NCBI GenBank assembly: GCA_949299505.1
Contig: CASGAS010000007.1
Span: 1 to 53,630 of the forward strand
Source of the DNA: an uncultured Eubacteriales bacterium
GTDB lineage: Bacteria; Bacillota; Clostridia; Oscillospirales; Acutalibacteraceae
DNA length: 53,630 bases
Direction of reading: 5' to 3'
The notes under the pieces were generated by a model. The model had not been told where the DNA came from. It did not search any database and saw only the letters and a program-made list of their open reading frames with translations. The position numbers were made by a program, and so were the translations under genes. Of the stretch, positions 44,728 through 53,601 are shown in pieces. Positions within the stretch are counted from its first letter, which is position 1. Every line of letters starts with the position of its first letter.

Positions 44728-46425
44728 ATGTTCGACCGACTGTATCGAAACCTGTATTATCTGGGCCTGAAAAGCGGCTATTTGCTGCGCAACTTCGGGC
44801 GCTGGCTGCTGCGCCGGTGCAGCAAGCCGCTGCGCGCGGTGTGGGCTATTGTGACTGCCGTTGCGGTAACGGCGGGCGGTTTCGTTGTGCGTGCGGCGCG
44901 AAAGCTCCTGCGCGAATGCCGGGCGCTTGCGGCGGACGTTCGCCGCGTGCAGGCAAATGTGCTCCAGACGCTTCGGCACGACCGGAAAGCCTTTTTCCCG
45001 CTTTTGCGCCGTTATGCGCGCAAGGCGCTCAGCCGCCACGGGATTGTGCTGCGGTTCGCCGTCAACGTCGCGGCGCCGTGCGCGGCGTTCGTGGTGCTGG
45101 CGCTGACGCTCCACGCGCTTTCCGACCGGACGCTGGCGCTGGAGGTGCGCTACAACGACACGGTTGTCGGCTATGTGCAGTCGGAATCGGTCTATCTGGA
45201 CGCGCGCACGCAGGCCGCGGAACGGCTGGCCACGGCGCAGGCCGTCGGCTCCGGCGGCACGCGGACGGAAAACGTCAGCTTTGCGATTCGGCCCGTTCGC
45301 TTGACGCAGCTGCGCGACGCAACGGTGCTTTGCGACGCCATCGTCGAGCACAGCAACCTGCAGGTGACCAACGCCTGCGGCATCTACATCGACGGGGAAT
45401 TTCTGTGCGCGGTCAAAAACGAGACCGACGCGGCCACGGTGTTTGACACGATTTTGGACAATTACACGGCGGGCGACCCGAACGCGGTTGTCGGCTTTGT
45501 CGAGGACATCGACTATGTGCAGGGGCTTTATCCGGACGGCAGCGAAACGATTTGGGACGCCGCCCGCTTGTCGGAACGCCTGAACTCCAAAAAAAGCGCC
45601 GCGCAGTATTATACCGTGGAAAGCGGCGATACGCTTTCGGGCGTGGCGCAGAAATTCGGCTTGACCACGGCGCAGCTGCTTGCGCTGAACCCGGACGCGT
45701 CGGAAACCATCCACGCCGGCCAGCGCCTGCTGATTACGCAGGAGGTCAATTATATCCAGGTGCAGGAGACCCGCACACAGACGCGCACGGTCGAAATTCC
45801 GTATGAAACCATCAAGGAAGAGACCGGCAGCCTGTATTCCGGCACGCGCCGCACCAAGACGCGCGGGCAGGCGGGCGAACAGCAGATTACGGAGCTTGTG
45901 ACCTATGTGGACGGCGTGCGCACCTCCTCTAAGGAGGTTTCGCGCGTGACGATACGCGAGCCGGTCAACGAAGTCATCCAAATCGGTACGAAAAAGGCGT
46001 ATTCCGGCTCGTACTCGGCGACCAGCTACGGCGGCAGCCTGCTTTGGCCCGCCATCGGCGCGTACAACATTTCCTCGGGCTACGGCTCGCGCAGCTCCGG
46101 GTATCACCGCGCCGTTGATATTACAAAGTCCGGCGGCGGCAGCACGGGGCTTCCGGTTGTGGCGGCGGGCAGCGGCCGCGTGACGACGGCGGGGTACCAT
46201 TCGAGCTACGGCTACCACGTCATCATCAACCACGGCAACGGCCTTTCCACGCTGTACGCCCATATGCAGCGCGGCTCGCTGCGCGTTTCGGTGGGCGACC
46301 AGGTTTCGGCCGGCCAGCAGGTAGGCAACATCGGCTCAACCGGAAACGTCACGGGACCGCACCTGCATTTTGAGGTTCGCGTCAACGGCAACCGCGTCAA
46401 TCCCCTGCCGTATCTGGGCAGATAA
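44728..46425 (+). CDS. Membrane-anchored M23 peptidase with LysM and G5 domains
   Basis: A 565-residue cell-wall enzyme. A cytoplasmic basic N-terminus leads to a membrane segment at about 112-130. Then come a linker domain, a LysM peptidoglycan-binding repeat (YYTVESGDTLSGVAQKFGLT ... AGQRLLIT, about 297-345), a G5 domain (about 350-430), and a C-terminal M23 zinc endopeptidase with HRAVDI (HxxxD), YAHM and HLHFEV ligands. It should cut peptide cross-links in the wall. ATG-44728 follows AAAGG. Other in-frame starts upstream overlap the promoter. The intact metal ligands suggest an active enzyme. Confidence 0.94.
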   Translation: MFDRLYRNLYYLGLKSGYLLRNFGRWLLRRCSKPLRAVWAIVTAVAVTAGGFVVRAARKLLRECRALAADVRRVQANVLQTLRHDRKAFFPLLRRYARKALSRHGIVLRFAVNVAAPCAAFVVLALTLHALSDRTLALEVRYNDTVVGYVQSESVYLDARTQAAERLATAQAVGSGGTRTENVSFAIRPVRLTQLRDATVLCDAIVEHSNLQVTNACGIYIDGEFLCAVKNETDAATVFDTILDNYTAGDPNAVVGFVEDIDYVQGLYPDGSETIWDAARLSERLNSKKSAAQYYTVESGDTLSGVAQKFGLTTAQLLALNPDASETIHAGQRLLITQEVNYIQVQETRTQTRTVEIPYETIKEETGSLYSGTRRTKTRGQAGEQQITELVTYVDGVRTSSKEVSRVTIREPVNEVIQIGTKKAYSGSYSATSYGGSLLWPAIGAYNISSGYGSRSSGYHRAVDITKSGGGSTGLPVVAAGSGRVTTAGYHSSYGYHVIINHGNGLSTLYAHMQRGSLRVSVGDQVSAGQQVGNIGSTGNVTGPHLHFEVRVNGNRVNPLPYLGR

Positions 46426-46492
46426 GCCGGAAAAAAGCCGTGCGGCAAAAAACCGAAGCCGGTTTTCCTCAATGACACAGAGATAAAAATCA

Positions 46493-46526
46493 GCCCGGGG
46501 CGATTCGTTCGCCCCGGGCCTTTGTT
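46493..46526. terminator. Terminator between convergent genes
   Basis: Stem GCCCGGGGCGA/TCGCCCCGGGC with a TTCGT-type loop, T-rich on the plus side. Confidence 0.85.
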
Positions 46527-46551
46527 TATGGAAATCGAAGCGGCAAGCCTT

Positions 46552-49500
46552 TTATTCCACGCTCTTCATGGATTCCACCATGTCGATTTTCTTCAGGCGG
46601 AAGTACATCAGCCCGTTGACAATCGCCGAAAAGCCGAGGGTAATCAGCACGCTCCACAGTACGCTCAGCGGCGAAATGACGATGCTGTACATGACCGCAT
46701 CCGTCGCGATGGTGCGCATGACGAACCAGTGCAGCAGGAACCCGAGCCCGATGCCCAACACGGTGCCCATGAGCGTCAACAGGATGTTTTCGCGATAGAC
46801 GTAGGCGGCAAGCTCCCGCGGGAAGAAGCCGAGCACCTTGAGCGTGGCCAGCTCCCGGCGGCGTTCGGTGATGTTGATGTTGTTGAGGTTGTAAAGCACG
46901 ATGAAAGCCAGAAGCCCCGCCGCGACAATGAGCACGGCGATGATGACGGTCAGGTTGTCGAGCGTCGTCTGCACCTGCCGGCGGGCGGTGGTGTTCATGG
47001 TGACGGAGGTCACGCCGCCGATTTCGAGAATTTCGGCCGCGACCTCGTCCGAATCCGTGCCGGTCTCCGTCTTCAAAAGCGCAGCGTTCAGCGTCGCGCT
47101 TTCCCCGTACAGCGCCTGGTAGATGTTCGGCGTCATGTAGATATAGTGGTTCAAATAGTTTTCCACAATCCCGGCCACGCGGACCTGCCCGTCGGGCACA
47201 GCGGTTTTGTCCGCCTTGAGCGTGACCATGTCGCCGACCTCCAGCCCCAAAAGCTTGGCGCATTTTTCGGTGATGAGCACGCCGTCGTCGGAAAGCGCGC
47301 AGCTCTTGTTCGTAATCCGCGTTTGCAGGCGGACGTATTCGCTGAATTTGGCCGTGTCCTGCGGGACGACCAGGTACGCGGTCGCCTCGCCCTTTTCCGT
47401 TTCCGCGTACACGACGTCGGAGCTCGCCTGCAAATAGTCGGCGACGCCCTCAACGGACGCGACCTTGGCCAGCAGCTGGCGGCGTTCGGCGCGCGACAGC
47501 GAGGTGTCGGTCCCGACGGTGCCCTGGTAGGCGAACACGTCGCCGTACTGCTTGTCGGGCATGCGCTCCACGGAATCGCTGATGCCGAAGCCCACAAGCA
47601 GCAGCGCCATACAGCCCGCCACGCCGAGCACGGTCATAAACAGCCGCTTTTTATAGCGGAACAGGTTGCGGAACGCCGCCTTTTGCGAAAAGTTCAGGCG
47701 CATCCAGATGAAGTCGACGTCCTCGAGCGCAATGCGCTGGCCGGACTGCGGCGCTTCGGGCCGCATGAGCGCGGCGGGCTCTAAAAGCAGCGCGCGCGCC
47801 CCGGCCAGAATGGCGCCGCCCACGGTCGCAAGCACGGAAAGCCCGGCGGCGACGCCGGCGTTGGGCAGGTGGACGGGGAACACGGTCTCGGTAAGGCCGG
47901 TGTACACGATGCGGTAGGTCCGCAGAATCAGCCCCGGCAGCAGCGCCTCCCCGACGACAGCGCCCAGAATGGCGCCAATCAGCGTGGAAAACAGGGCGTA
48001 CAGAATGTATTTGGACAAAATGGAGCGCCGGCCGTACCCGAGCGCCTTAAGCGTGCCGATTTGGGTGCGTTCCTCCTCCACCATGCGCGTCATGGTGGTC
48101 AGGGAGACAAGCGCCGCGACCAAGAAAAAGATGATGGGGAACACGGTGCCGACGGCGCGGATGCTTTGCGCGTCGTTTTGGAAAGCGGCGTAGCTCGGCA
48201 CCGAGGTGCGGTCGAGCACATACCACTGCGGGGTTTCGACGTTGTTGATGTCGTCTTCGGTGTTTTGCAGCCGTTCCTCCGCCGCGGTAAGCTCCGCCTC
48301 GGCGTCCTCTTCGGCGACGGCGTAATCCTCCTTGGCGCGTTCGAGCTCGATTTCACCGTCCTGCACGCGCTTTTCGGCCTCCGCGAGCTCCGCTTCCCCC
48401 GCGGCAATCTGTTCGCGCGCGTTGGCGGACGCTTCCGGGAAATTCTCGATAAACGCTTCGGCGGTTTCCACCTGGCGGCGTGCGGATGCAATGCTGTTTT
48501 CCAGCGACGGCATCTGGCCCTTATAATACTCTACCGTTGCGCGCGCTTCAATAATCTCCATGCTGCGCTGGTAGTACTCCTCGGCGGAAAGCGACGGCGC
48601 CTCTTGCTGCAGGCGCTCCTCCATTTCGGCAATGGCAACCTCGCTGTCGGCAATCGCCTGCTCCAGCTGCTTCTTTTTCTGCTCGAGCTCGTTGAGCTCC
48701 TGGCGCGCGGCGGCAACCTCGTCCCGGCTGGCGTCAATGGCCTGGTCGCCGATGTTGAAAAGCGTGCGCAGGCTTTGCAGCTGGCGGCGGGTCTGCTCAA
48801 TTTCGGACTGCGCGTTTGCAAGCTCCGTCTCCGAAGCGGTCAGCGTCTGGTACGCGTCGGACAGGTCGCGCATCGCCTTGTCCTTTTGCTTTTGATACTC
48901 GTACCGCGCGTCGTTGAGCTGCTCGTCGGCGTCCTCGCGGAAGCGCGCAAGGCGGACCTCGCAGCGGCCCTGCTCAATCGATTCGATGTTGGCCGTCACG
49001 GTTCCCAGCAGCTCTTCATACGCGGCGGAAAAGCAGTTGAGCTCGTCCGCGCCCGTCATGGTCACAAGCACTTCGGAGTAAATATCGGTCGTGAACGCCT
49101 CTTTCGGAATGACCATCATCCCGTCGCCCGTGCCGTCGCCGATGGAGGCGGTGCCGCGGTCGGCGTCCATGTAGTAGGCGGTCTGCCCGATGCCGACGAT
49201 TGTAAACTCGTCGGTCGCAAGCTTGTCGGACACGCTTTCCTCGGTGCCGGTGCGCAGCCGCACCGTGTCGCCCAGGGCGTAGCCGGACGCCGTCAGGAAC
49301 GCCTGGTCCACGATACACTCGTCGTAGCGCTCGGGAAAGCGCCCCTCGGTCACGCGCACCTGGTTGATGCGGTTGGTCATGGAGGAGACCTTGACGACCA
49401 CGGTCGCGATGTCCGTTTCACACAAATAATCGGCGGTGAAAAGCCCTTCGGCGTCCTCCACGCCCGTAAGCCCCAGCAGCGCCGCCACATCCTCGGTCGT

Positions 49501-49704
49501 CATGCCAAGCGTCCCGAGCACGCGGACATCCATCAGGTTCTGGCTGTCATAGGTCGCATCCGCCGACGCCTCCATGGCGGGGGCGGCGGTCCGCACGCCT
49601 GCAAAGAACGCTACGCCAAGCGCGGAAATCAGCAGGATGGACAAAAAGCGGCTGAAGCTTTTGCCAATCGAGCGGCGCAGATCCTTTCTTAACCCTTTTG
49701 TCAT
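46552..49704 (-). CDS. FtsX-like ABC transporter permease with long coiled coil
   Basis: A 1050-residue permease of the MacB/FtsX type, acting with the ATPase encoded upstream. TM1 is at about 20-42; an extracytoplasmic domain follows, including a Gln/Glu/Ala-rich coiled coil of about 230 residues (roughly 255-490). The first FtsX core (about 530-680) contains FPIIFFLVAALVSLTTMTRM and a second extracytoplasmic part precedes the last FtsX core (about 930-1045). ATG-49704 follows AAAGGAAG. Large permeases of this kind in Firmicutes export or sense antimicrobials or act on lipoproteins; the coiled coil may contact a wall partner. Confidence 0.9.
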   Translation of the reverse strand: MTKGLRKDLRRSIGKSFSRFLSILLISALGVAFFAGVRTAAPAMEASADATYDSQNLMDVRVLGTLGMTTEDVAALLGLTGVEDAEGLFTADYLCETDIATVVVKVSSMTNRINQVRVTEGRFPERYDECIVDQAFLTASGYALGDTVRLRTGTEESVSDKLATDEFTIVGIGQTAYYMDADRGTASIGDGTGDGMMVIPKEAFTTDIYSEVLVTMTGADELNCFSAAYEELLGTVTANIESIEQGRCEVRLARFREDADEQLNDARYEYQKQKDKAMRDLSDAYQTLTASETELANAQSEIEQTRRQLQSLRTLFNIGDQAIDASRDEVAAARQELNELEQKKKQLEQAIADSEVAIAEMEERLQQEAPSLSAEEYYQRSMEIIEARATVEYYKGQMPSLENSIASARRQVETAEAFIENFPEASANAREQIAAGEAELAEAEKRVQDGEIELERAKEDYAVAEEDAEAELTAAEERLQNTEDDINNVETPQWYVLDRTSVPSYAAFQNDAQSIRAVGTVFPIIFFLVAALVSLTTMTRMVEEERTQIGTLKALGYGRRSILSKYILYALFSTLIGAILGAVVGEALLPGLILRTYRIVYTGLTETVFPVHLPNAGVAAGLSVLATVGGAILAGARALLLEPAALMRPEAPQSGQRIALEDVDFIWMRLNFSQKAAFRNLFRYKKRLFMTVLGVAGCMALLLVGFGISDSVERMPDKQYGDVFAYQGTVGTDTSLSRAERRQLLAKVASVEGVADYLQASSDVVYAETEKGEATAYLVVPQDTAKFSEYVRLQTRITNKSCALSDDGVLITEKCAKLLGLEVGDMVTLKADKTAVPDGQVRVAGIVENYLNHYIYMTPNIYQALYGESATLNAALLKTETGTDSDEVAAEILEIGGVTSVTMNTTARRQVQTTLDNLTVIIAVLIVAAGLLAFIVLYNLNNINITERRRELATLKVLGFFPRELAAYVYRENILLTLMGTVLGIGLGFLLHWFVMRTIATDAVMYSIVISPLSVLWSVLITLGFSAIVNGLMYFRLKKIDMVESMKSVE

Positions 49705-49716
49705 TGTGAACTTCCT

Positions 49717-50418
49717 TTACCACTCAATGTACTCGACCGGGGTCGGACGCTTGTTCATCAAAATCTGGTCGATCTTTCCGTTTTTGACTTTGATGACCTT
49801 GTCCGCCATGGGGGCAATGGCAAGGTTGTGCGTGATGACAATGGTGGTTACGCCCTTTTCGCGGCAGGTGTCCTGCAAAAGCTTCAAAATGGATTTGCCC
49901 GTTATGTAGTCGAGCGCGCCGGTGGGCTCGTCGCACAGCAGGATTTTCGGGTTCTTTGCAAGCGCGCGCGCAATGGATACGCGCTGCTGCTCGCCGCCCG
50001 AAAGCTGCGCCGGGAAGTTGTCGAGCCGGTTTGAAAGGCCGACCTCCTGCAAAACGCTTTTGGCGCTCAGGGGATTTTTGGAAAGCTGCAGCGCCAGCTC
50101 CACGTTTTCAAGCGCCGTGAGGTTGCCGACAAGGTTGTAAAACTGGAACACGAAGCCGACGTCGTCGCGCCGGTAGGCGGTCAGCGCCTTTTCGTCGAAG
50201 CTGCTGACCGGTTCGTTGTCCACATAGATTTCACCCGAGGTGGCGGTGTCCATGCCGCCCAGGATGTTCAGAATCGTGGTTTTGCCCGCGCCCGAGGGAC
50301 CGACGATAACGACGAATTCGCCTTTTTCCACGGCGAAGCCGGCTTCGTCGAGCGCTTTGATTTCCACCTCACCCATCTGGTAGGTCTTGGTGACGTTTTT
50401 CATTTCGATAAATGCCAT
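49717..50418 (-). CDS. ABC transporter ATP-binding protein, MacB/LolD type
   Basis: A 233-residue ATPase. Walker A is GPSGAGKTT, the Q-loop [19 protein letters not shown], the signature [15 protein letters not shown], and Walker [13 protein letters not shown] followed by an H-loop histidine in VITHN. These match the MacB/LolD subfamily that pairs with FtsX-like permeases. ATG-50418 follows GGAAGAG. It lies 12 bp before the permease gene and they form an operon. A TGC-extended TAAAAT (50511-50506) upstream may be the promoter. Confidence 0.93.
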   Translation of the reverse strand: MAFIEMKNVTKTYQMGEVEIKALDEAGFAVEKGEFVVIVGPSGAGKTTILNILGGMDTATSGEIYVDNEPVSSFDEKALTAYRRDDVGFVFQFYNLVGNLTALENVELALQLSKNPLSAKSVLQEVGLSNRLDNFPAQLSGGEQQRVSIARALAKNPKILLCDEPTGALDYITGKSILKLLQDTCREKGVTTIVITHNLAIAPMADKVIKVKNGKIDQILMNKRPTPVEYIEW

Positions 50419-50573
50419 GGCTCTTCCGGGCTTCTCGCCCGATTTCCTTTCTGCAAGGGTCTGTTGCGCTGCGTTTTTGCGGATAAACCGCCGCACACAT
50501 ATCCTATTTTAGCACACCGTACAGGGGATTTCTATGCATTTTGCATTGCCGCACAAAATCTGTCAAAACGCAT

Positions 50574-50606
50574 AAAAAAACCCCCGTCGTTTCGGCAAAT
50601 TGACGG
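50574..50606 (-). terminator. Minus-strand terminator
   Basis: On the minus strand CCGTC/GACGG closes a hairpin followed by GGG and T7 (50580-50574). It is a second stop behind dpaB and ahead of the ABC operon. Confidence 0.75.
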
Positions 50607-50646
50607 AGACCACCGTATTTGTTGGTTTTCTTTGGATAGATTTTCC

Positions 50647-50691
50647 GTAAAAACGCGGGACGCCTTGCGGCAAACCGGCAAAGCGTCCCGC
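50647..50691 (-). terminator. Minus-strand terminator after dpaB
   Basis: Stem GCGGGACGC/GCGTCCCGC (50691-50683 with 50663-50655) with an internal GC-rich loop, followed by GTTTTTAC. Confidence 0.82.
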
Positions 50692-50699
50692 GCAAGCGG

Positions 50700-51275
50700 T
50701 TATGCGAGCAGCATCGGCTGCAGCTGCTTCCCCGCCATTGCGGCGGCGGCCGCTTCGGGGATTTTTGTGAAATCTGCGACGACGGAATTCGGCTTGCTTT
50801 CCGGCGCGTCCTGGCGCATGGGGACGAAAAACATGTGTTTTGCATGCATCAAAACGCCTATGTTCTTCGCCGCCGTGCCGAGCGCGTCGTTGGTCGAAAC
50901 CGCCAAAAGGACGGGCCGGGCGTTGCGCAGGTGCGCCTTGCACGCGAGCGTGACGGACGTGTCGGCGAGCCCTAAGGCGAGCTTTGCAAGCGTGTTGCCC
51001 GTTGCGGGCGCGACAACCAGCAGGTCCAAAAGCTTTTTCGGCCCGATGGGTTCGGTTTCATAAATCGTGTGCCAGACGGGCTTCCCCGTGATTTTTTCGA
51101 TTTGCCCGACAAAATCCGCCGCCTTGCCGAAGCGCGTGTCGGTCGTGTAGGCGGCCGGCGACAATATGGGCTGGACGTCCCAGCCGGCGGCTTTGAGCCG
51201 TTCCATTTCCGGGAGCACCCGGTGAAACGTGCAAAACGAGCCGCACATGGCGAAGCCCAATCGTTTCCCGGACAT
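50700..51275 (-). CDS. dpaB: Dipicolinate synthase subunit B
   Basis: Flavoprotein-like subunit of dipicolinate synthase (SpoVFB), made in the mother cell to give the dipicolinic acid that fills spore cores. The 191-residue protein has the family pattern RLGFAMCGSFCTFHRVLPEM at the N-terminus, DLLVVAPATGNTLAKLALGLADT and the C-terminal NIGVLMHAKHMFFVPMRQDA. ATG-51275 follows AAGGGAGGG. It lies 14 bp after the end of the dpaA remnant, as in the standard spoVFA-spoVFB operon. With dpaA cut, its expression depends on what lies beyond the junction or on excision of the element. Confidence 0.95.
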   Translation of the reverse strand: MSGKRLGFAMCGSFCTFHRVLPEMERLKAAGWDVQPILSPAAYTTDTRFGKAADFVGQIEKITGKPVWHTIYETEPIGPKKLLDLLVVAPATGNTLAKLALGLADTSVTLACKAHLRNARPVLLAVSTNDALGTAAKNIGVLMHAKHMFFVPMRQDAPESKPNSVVADFTKIPEAAAAAMAGKQLQPMLLA

Positions 51276-51289
51276 GGGCTTTCCCTCCC

Positions 51290-51480
51290 TTACAAGAGAC
51301 TTTCTGCGGCGGCCCCCAAAATTTCCGCCGCCGCCTGCGGAAAGTACCGACCGGGCAGCGACGAAGCCAGCACCGCCCGCCGCCCGAGCCGCTTCGCGGC
51401 GGCAAGGTCCAAGCCGTACGGCGCGGACGCGGTCTCCAGGTACAACGCGTCCGGCGGACAGCGCTGCAGCACGCTTTCCC
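51290..51480 (-). pseudogene. dpaA: C-terminal fragment of dipicolinate synthase subunit A, interrupted
   Basis: Only the last 60 or so residues remain: ESVLQRCPPDALYLETASAP, YGLDLAAAKRLGRRAVLASS, LPGRYFPQAAAEILGAA. They match the C-terminal end of SpoVFA, with its LASxPGGxD and LPGxxAPxTAGxI pattern, and lie in place ahead of dpaB. Reading upstream in the same frame, a TAA appears at 51484-51482 and the sequence becomes unrelated. Full DpaA is about 290-300 residues, so roughly 80% is missing here. The sequence beyond about 51481 carries phage-type genes. The remaining 5' part would be expected on the far side of the element, outside the window. Confidence 0.88.
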
Positions 51481-51543
51481 TTTATGCTCCCCGAAAAGCT
51501 GGATCCCGCTGCACTCATGGCACCACTTTCTTTCAAAGTTCAT
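51481..51543 (-). CDS. Start of a phage gene truncated at the dpaA junction
   Basis: ATG-51543 overlaps the TGA of the RecU-like gene (ATGA) and follows GGAGGAAACAGT, so it is a genuine gene start. It reads MNFERKWCHECSGIQLFGEH and then runs into dpaA DNA out of the dpaA frame, remaining open to 51058. The native protein therefore ends, or is joined, at the attachment site. The short piece has a CxxC pair but no recognised family. Confidence 0.55.
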
Positions 51544-52148
51544 ACTGTTTCCTCCTGCTCCCCATATTCCAGCTCTATGCCCTCCAGCAGTTTGAGCACT
51601 CCGGCGATATACTGCACCCGGAAGGGTTCGAGCTCTGCCTTGTTCATGTGTTTATGTCCGTATAGTTTCCGCATATCCCTCCACACGCCCCACGGCACCC
51701 GGTAGAAGTCCTGAAGCTCAACGCTCACAAGGATAAAGGCTGCGGCTCCGAGTCGGTCGTGTTCTTCGAGACTGCTCAGCTGCTCCGGTGTCAGCCGGTT
51801 GTAGTCGATCCGGTCGCTGTCCGTGTGCTTTGCCTCAAATACCACGGCCCGGCCGCCGGTGAGGGTTCCCTTAAAATCCGGTTGTCCCGCTTTGGTGTAG
51901 CAGGCGAGAAACTGCCCCTGCCGGTTTGGCGGTCTGAGCGGTCGCATGGGCTCAGGCGTCTTTTCAATGAAAGCCACGCCCTTGTCTTTATACCAGCCGA
52001 GGCTTGCGGCGATCATGTTCTCGAAGTGTTCGCCTGCTCGCTTGCTCTGGAGCCCCCGCTGGCTGCGCTGGACATTTGAGAGGGCAGCGGCAGCAGTTGG
52101 ATCCGGATAGCCCTCCGCATTTTTGCCCGGCACATAGTCCCGGCTCAC
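51540..52148 (-). CDS. RecU-like Holliday junction resolvase (phage type)
   Basis: A 202-residue nuclease-like protein of the RecU/PRFA family. The restriction-endonuclease-fold core is seen as GQPDFKGTLTGGRAVVFEAKHT, giving the D-x(n)-E-x-K metal site; RNRR-like basic residues and LTPEQLSSLEEHDRLGAAAFIL, VPWGVWRDMRKLYG follow as in RecU. Phage-encoded RecU proteins resolve replication or recombination junctions. ATG-52148 overlaps the previous stop by 4 bp. The N-terminal 50 residues are variable. Confidence 0.83.
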   Translation of the reverse strand: MSRDYVPGKNAEGYPDPTAAAALSNVQRSQRGLQSKRAGEHFENMIAASLGWYKDKGVAFIEKTPEPMRPLRPPNRQGQFLACYTKAGQPDFKGTLTGGRAVVFEAKHTDSDRIDYNRLTPEQLSSLEEHDRLGAAAFILVSVELQDFYRVPWGVWRDMRKLYGHKHMNKAELEPFRVQYIAGVLKLLEGIELEYGEQEETV

Positions 52149-52675
52149 GCCTCAGCCTCCACGGTGATGTCGTGGCCACGGTTTCGTCTGAGCTCTGCTG
52201 CCAACTCGACGATCACCTCTCCGCTGATCCGCACGGTGGTGGACTCAAAGGCGGCGACTCCGTTTATTACTCCGGTGTGGGTAGGAAGGACGAGAAGGGC
52301 GTCGCCCAGCTCTTTGTCCTCCTGCCGGTTTTCCTCCTGCTCCCGGAGGCGGTAGAGATCGGCGGCGTCTTTTACCGGGATCCCGTGCTCTTTGGCGTAG
52401 GCGATTTCCTTTTTCATGCCTTCGCTCGGATTGTTTATGCCATACACCCAGAGCTCGTCGCACATGTCCAGCAGTGCGATCCCCAGCTCCATGCCCGCCT
52501 CCCGCTCCTGCGGTATGGTGTCGTCAAGAAACTGGGTGCAGTAGACATGCGGCGCGATCGGTATCACGTCCGGCCAGAGCTCCACGGCCTCCCGGCAGTA
52601 GCCCTGTGCCTTCTGAATGTTCTTTTCAATGTCCCCACGGAGAGGGGAGCAGATATATATAAGCCTTTTTCTCAT
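52145..52675 (-). CDS. DUF4406 protein (nucleoside deoxyribosyltransferase-like)
   Basis: A 176-residue phage-associated protein. The N-terminus LIYICSPLRGDIEKNIQKAQ and the later ELWVYGINNPSEGMKKEIAY match DUF4406, related to nucleoside 2-deoxyribosyltransferases; IAPHVYCTQFLDD lies between. The C-terminal 60 residues are an extra tail of unknown role. It overlaps both neighbours by 4 bp, forming a coupled phage operon. Possible role in nucleotide metabolism or base modification is inferred only from the fold. Confidence 0.82.
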   Translation of the reverse strand: MRKRLIYICSPLRGDIEKNIQKAQGYCREAVELWPDVIPIAPHVYCTQFLDDTIPQEREAGMELGIALLDMCDELWVYGINNPSEGMKKEIAYAKEHGIPVKDAADLYRLREQEENRQEDKELGDALLVLPTHTGVINGVAAFESTTVRISGEVIVELAAELRRNRGHDITVEAEA

Positions 52676-53601
52676 GGTTTGGCTCCTTTCTGGCAGCAGG
52701 CGTCAAGCCTCTGCCTGATAATTTCGCAATAGTCCGGGTTGATCTCTATCCCGATAAAGTCCCGGCCCTCCTGCTCGGCCACGGCCCCGGTGGTACCGCT
52801 TCCGGCGAAGGGATCCAGAACAGTGTCGCCGGGCCTGCTGCCCGCTAATATGCACGGCCTCGCGAGTTCCTCCGGGAATGTGGCGAAGTGTGCGCCCTTA
52901 TATGGCCGGGTGGCGATTGTCCAAACACTTCGGCGGTTTCTTTTCCCGCTTTCGTTTGGGGCGAGCCCGTGGCTTTCCCGCTCCACGGTGGCACTGTTGT
53001 TCTGTGCCCGGTCATGGGTGTAAGCACCGCCTCCCCTGAATGTCCGGGAGTTTCCGCGCCTTCTGGCGTTCGGTTTTCCCGTTCCGGCGCTTCCAGCTGG
53101 CGCAGCGTTATAAAATCCTACGGCTGGCTCTTTCACTGCTTCGGCGTCGTAGTAGTAGCGGGAGCTTTTGCTCAGGAGAAAGATGTACTCATGTGCCCGT
53201 GTTGGCCTGTCTTTTACGCTTTCCGGCATGGCGTTGGGCTTCTGCCAGATAATGTCCGATCGGAGATACCAGCCGTCTGAACGGAGCGCGAAGGCCAGCA
53301 GCCACGGGATCCCGTTAAGGTTCTTCTGTGTGTAGCTGTCCCCGATATTTACCCAGAGGGTGCCGTCGTCTTTCAGGACTCTGCGGACTTCCCGGAAGAT
53401 CTTCACGAGGTTCTCAATGTACTGATCCGGCGTATCTTCGAGCCCGATCTGTCCGTCTGTGCCGTAGTCTCTCAGCCCGTAGTAGGGCGGCGAGGTTATG
53501 CAGGTGCGGCAGCAGGAGTCCGGGAGCGTTCTCAGCGCCTCCAGCGCGTCGGAACAGGTTTTGACCAGCGGGTCGGTAATGCCCGCCTTGCCCACCTGCA
53601 T
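52672..53601 (-). CDS. Phage DNA methyltransferase (N4/N6, beta class)
   Basis: A SAM-dependent DNA amino-methyltransferase. The catalytic motif IV is TSPPYYGLRDYG near the N-terminus, and the SAM-binding motif I DPFAGSGTTGAVA near the C-terminus, the circular order of the beta group. WQKPNAMPESVKDRPTRAHEY lies between, and a Gly/Arg/Asn-rich insert follows (about 155-215). SPPY is the cytosine-N4 or adenine-N6 form. ATG-53601 is a plausible start (309 residues), but the frame remains open to the window edge through TTG-53616 and no ribosome binding site is evident, so the true start may lie outside. No restriction enzyme is seen; protective or regulatory methylation of phage DNA is likely. 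Confidence 0.85.
   Translation of the reverse strand: MQVGKAGITDPLVKTCSDALEALRTLPDSCCRTCITSPPYYGLRDYGTDGQIGLEDTPDQYIENLVKIFREVRRVLKDDGTLWVNIGDSYTQKNLNGIPWLLAFALRSDGWYLRSDIIWQKPNAMPESVKDRPTRAHEYIFLLSKSSRYYYDAEAVKEPAVGFYNAAPAGSAGTGKPNARRRGNSRTFRGGGAYTHDRAQNNSATVERESHGLAPNESGKRNRRSVWTIATRPYKGAHFATFPEELARPCILAGSRPGDTVLDPFAGSGTTGAVAEQEGRDFIGIEINPDYCEIIRQRLDACCQKGAKP

Noticed and set aside
47869..49692. 607-codon open frame antisense to the FtsX-like permease
   Set aside because: Shadow frame without ribosome binding site or recognisable domains; the permease frame has clear membrane segments and motifs.
51058..51543. 161-codon frame starting at the phage gene and running through dpaA and dpaB DNA
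   Set aside because: Only the first ~21 codons are phage-derived; the rest reads dpaA and dpaB in the wrong frame, so the full-length product is a junction artefact.
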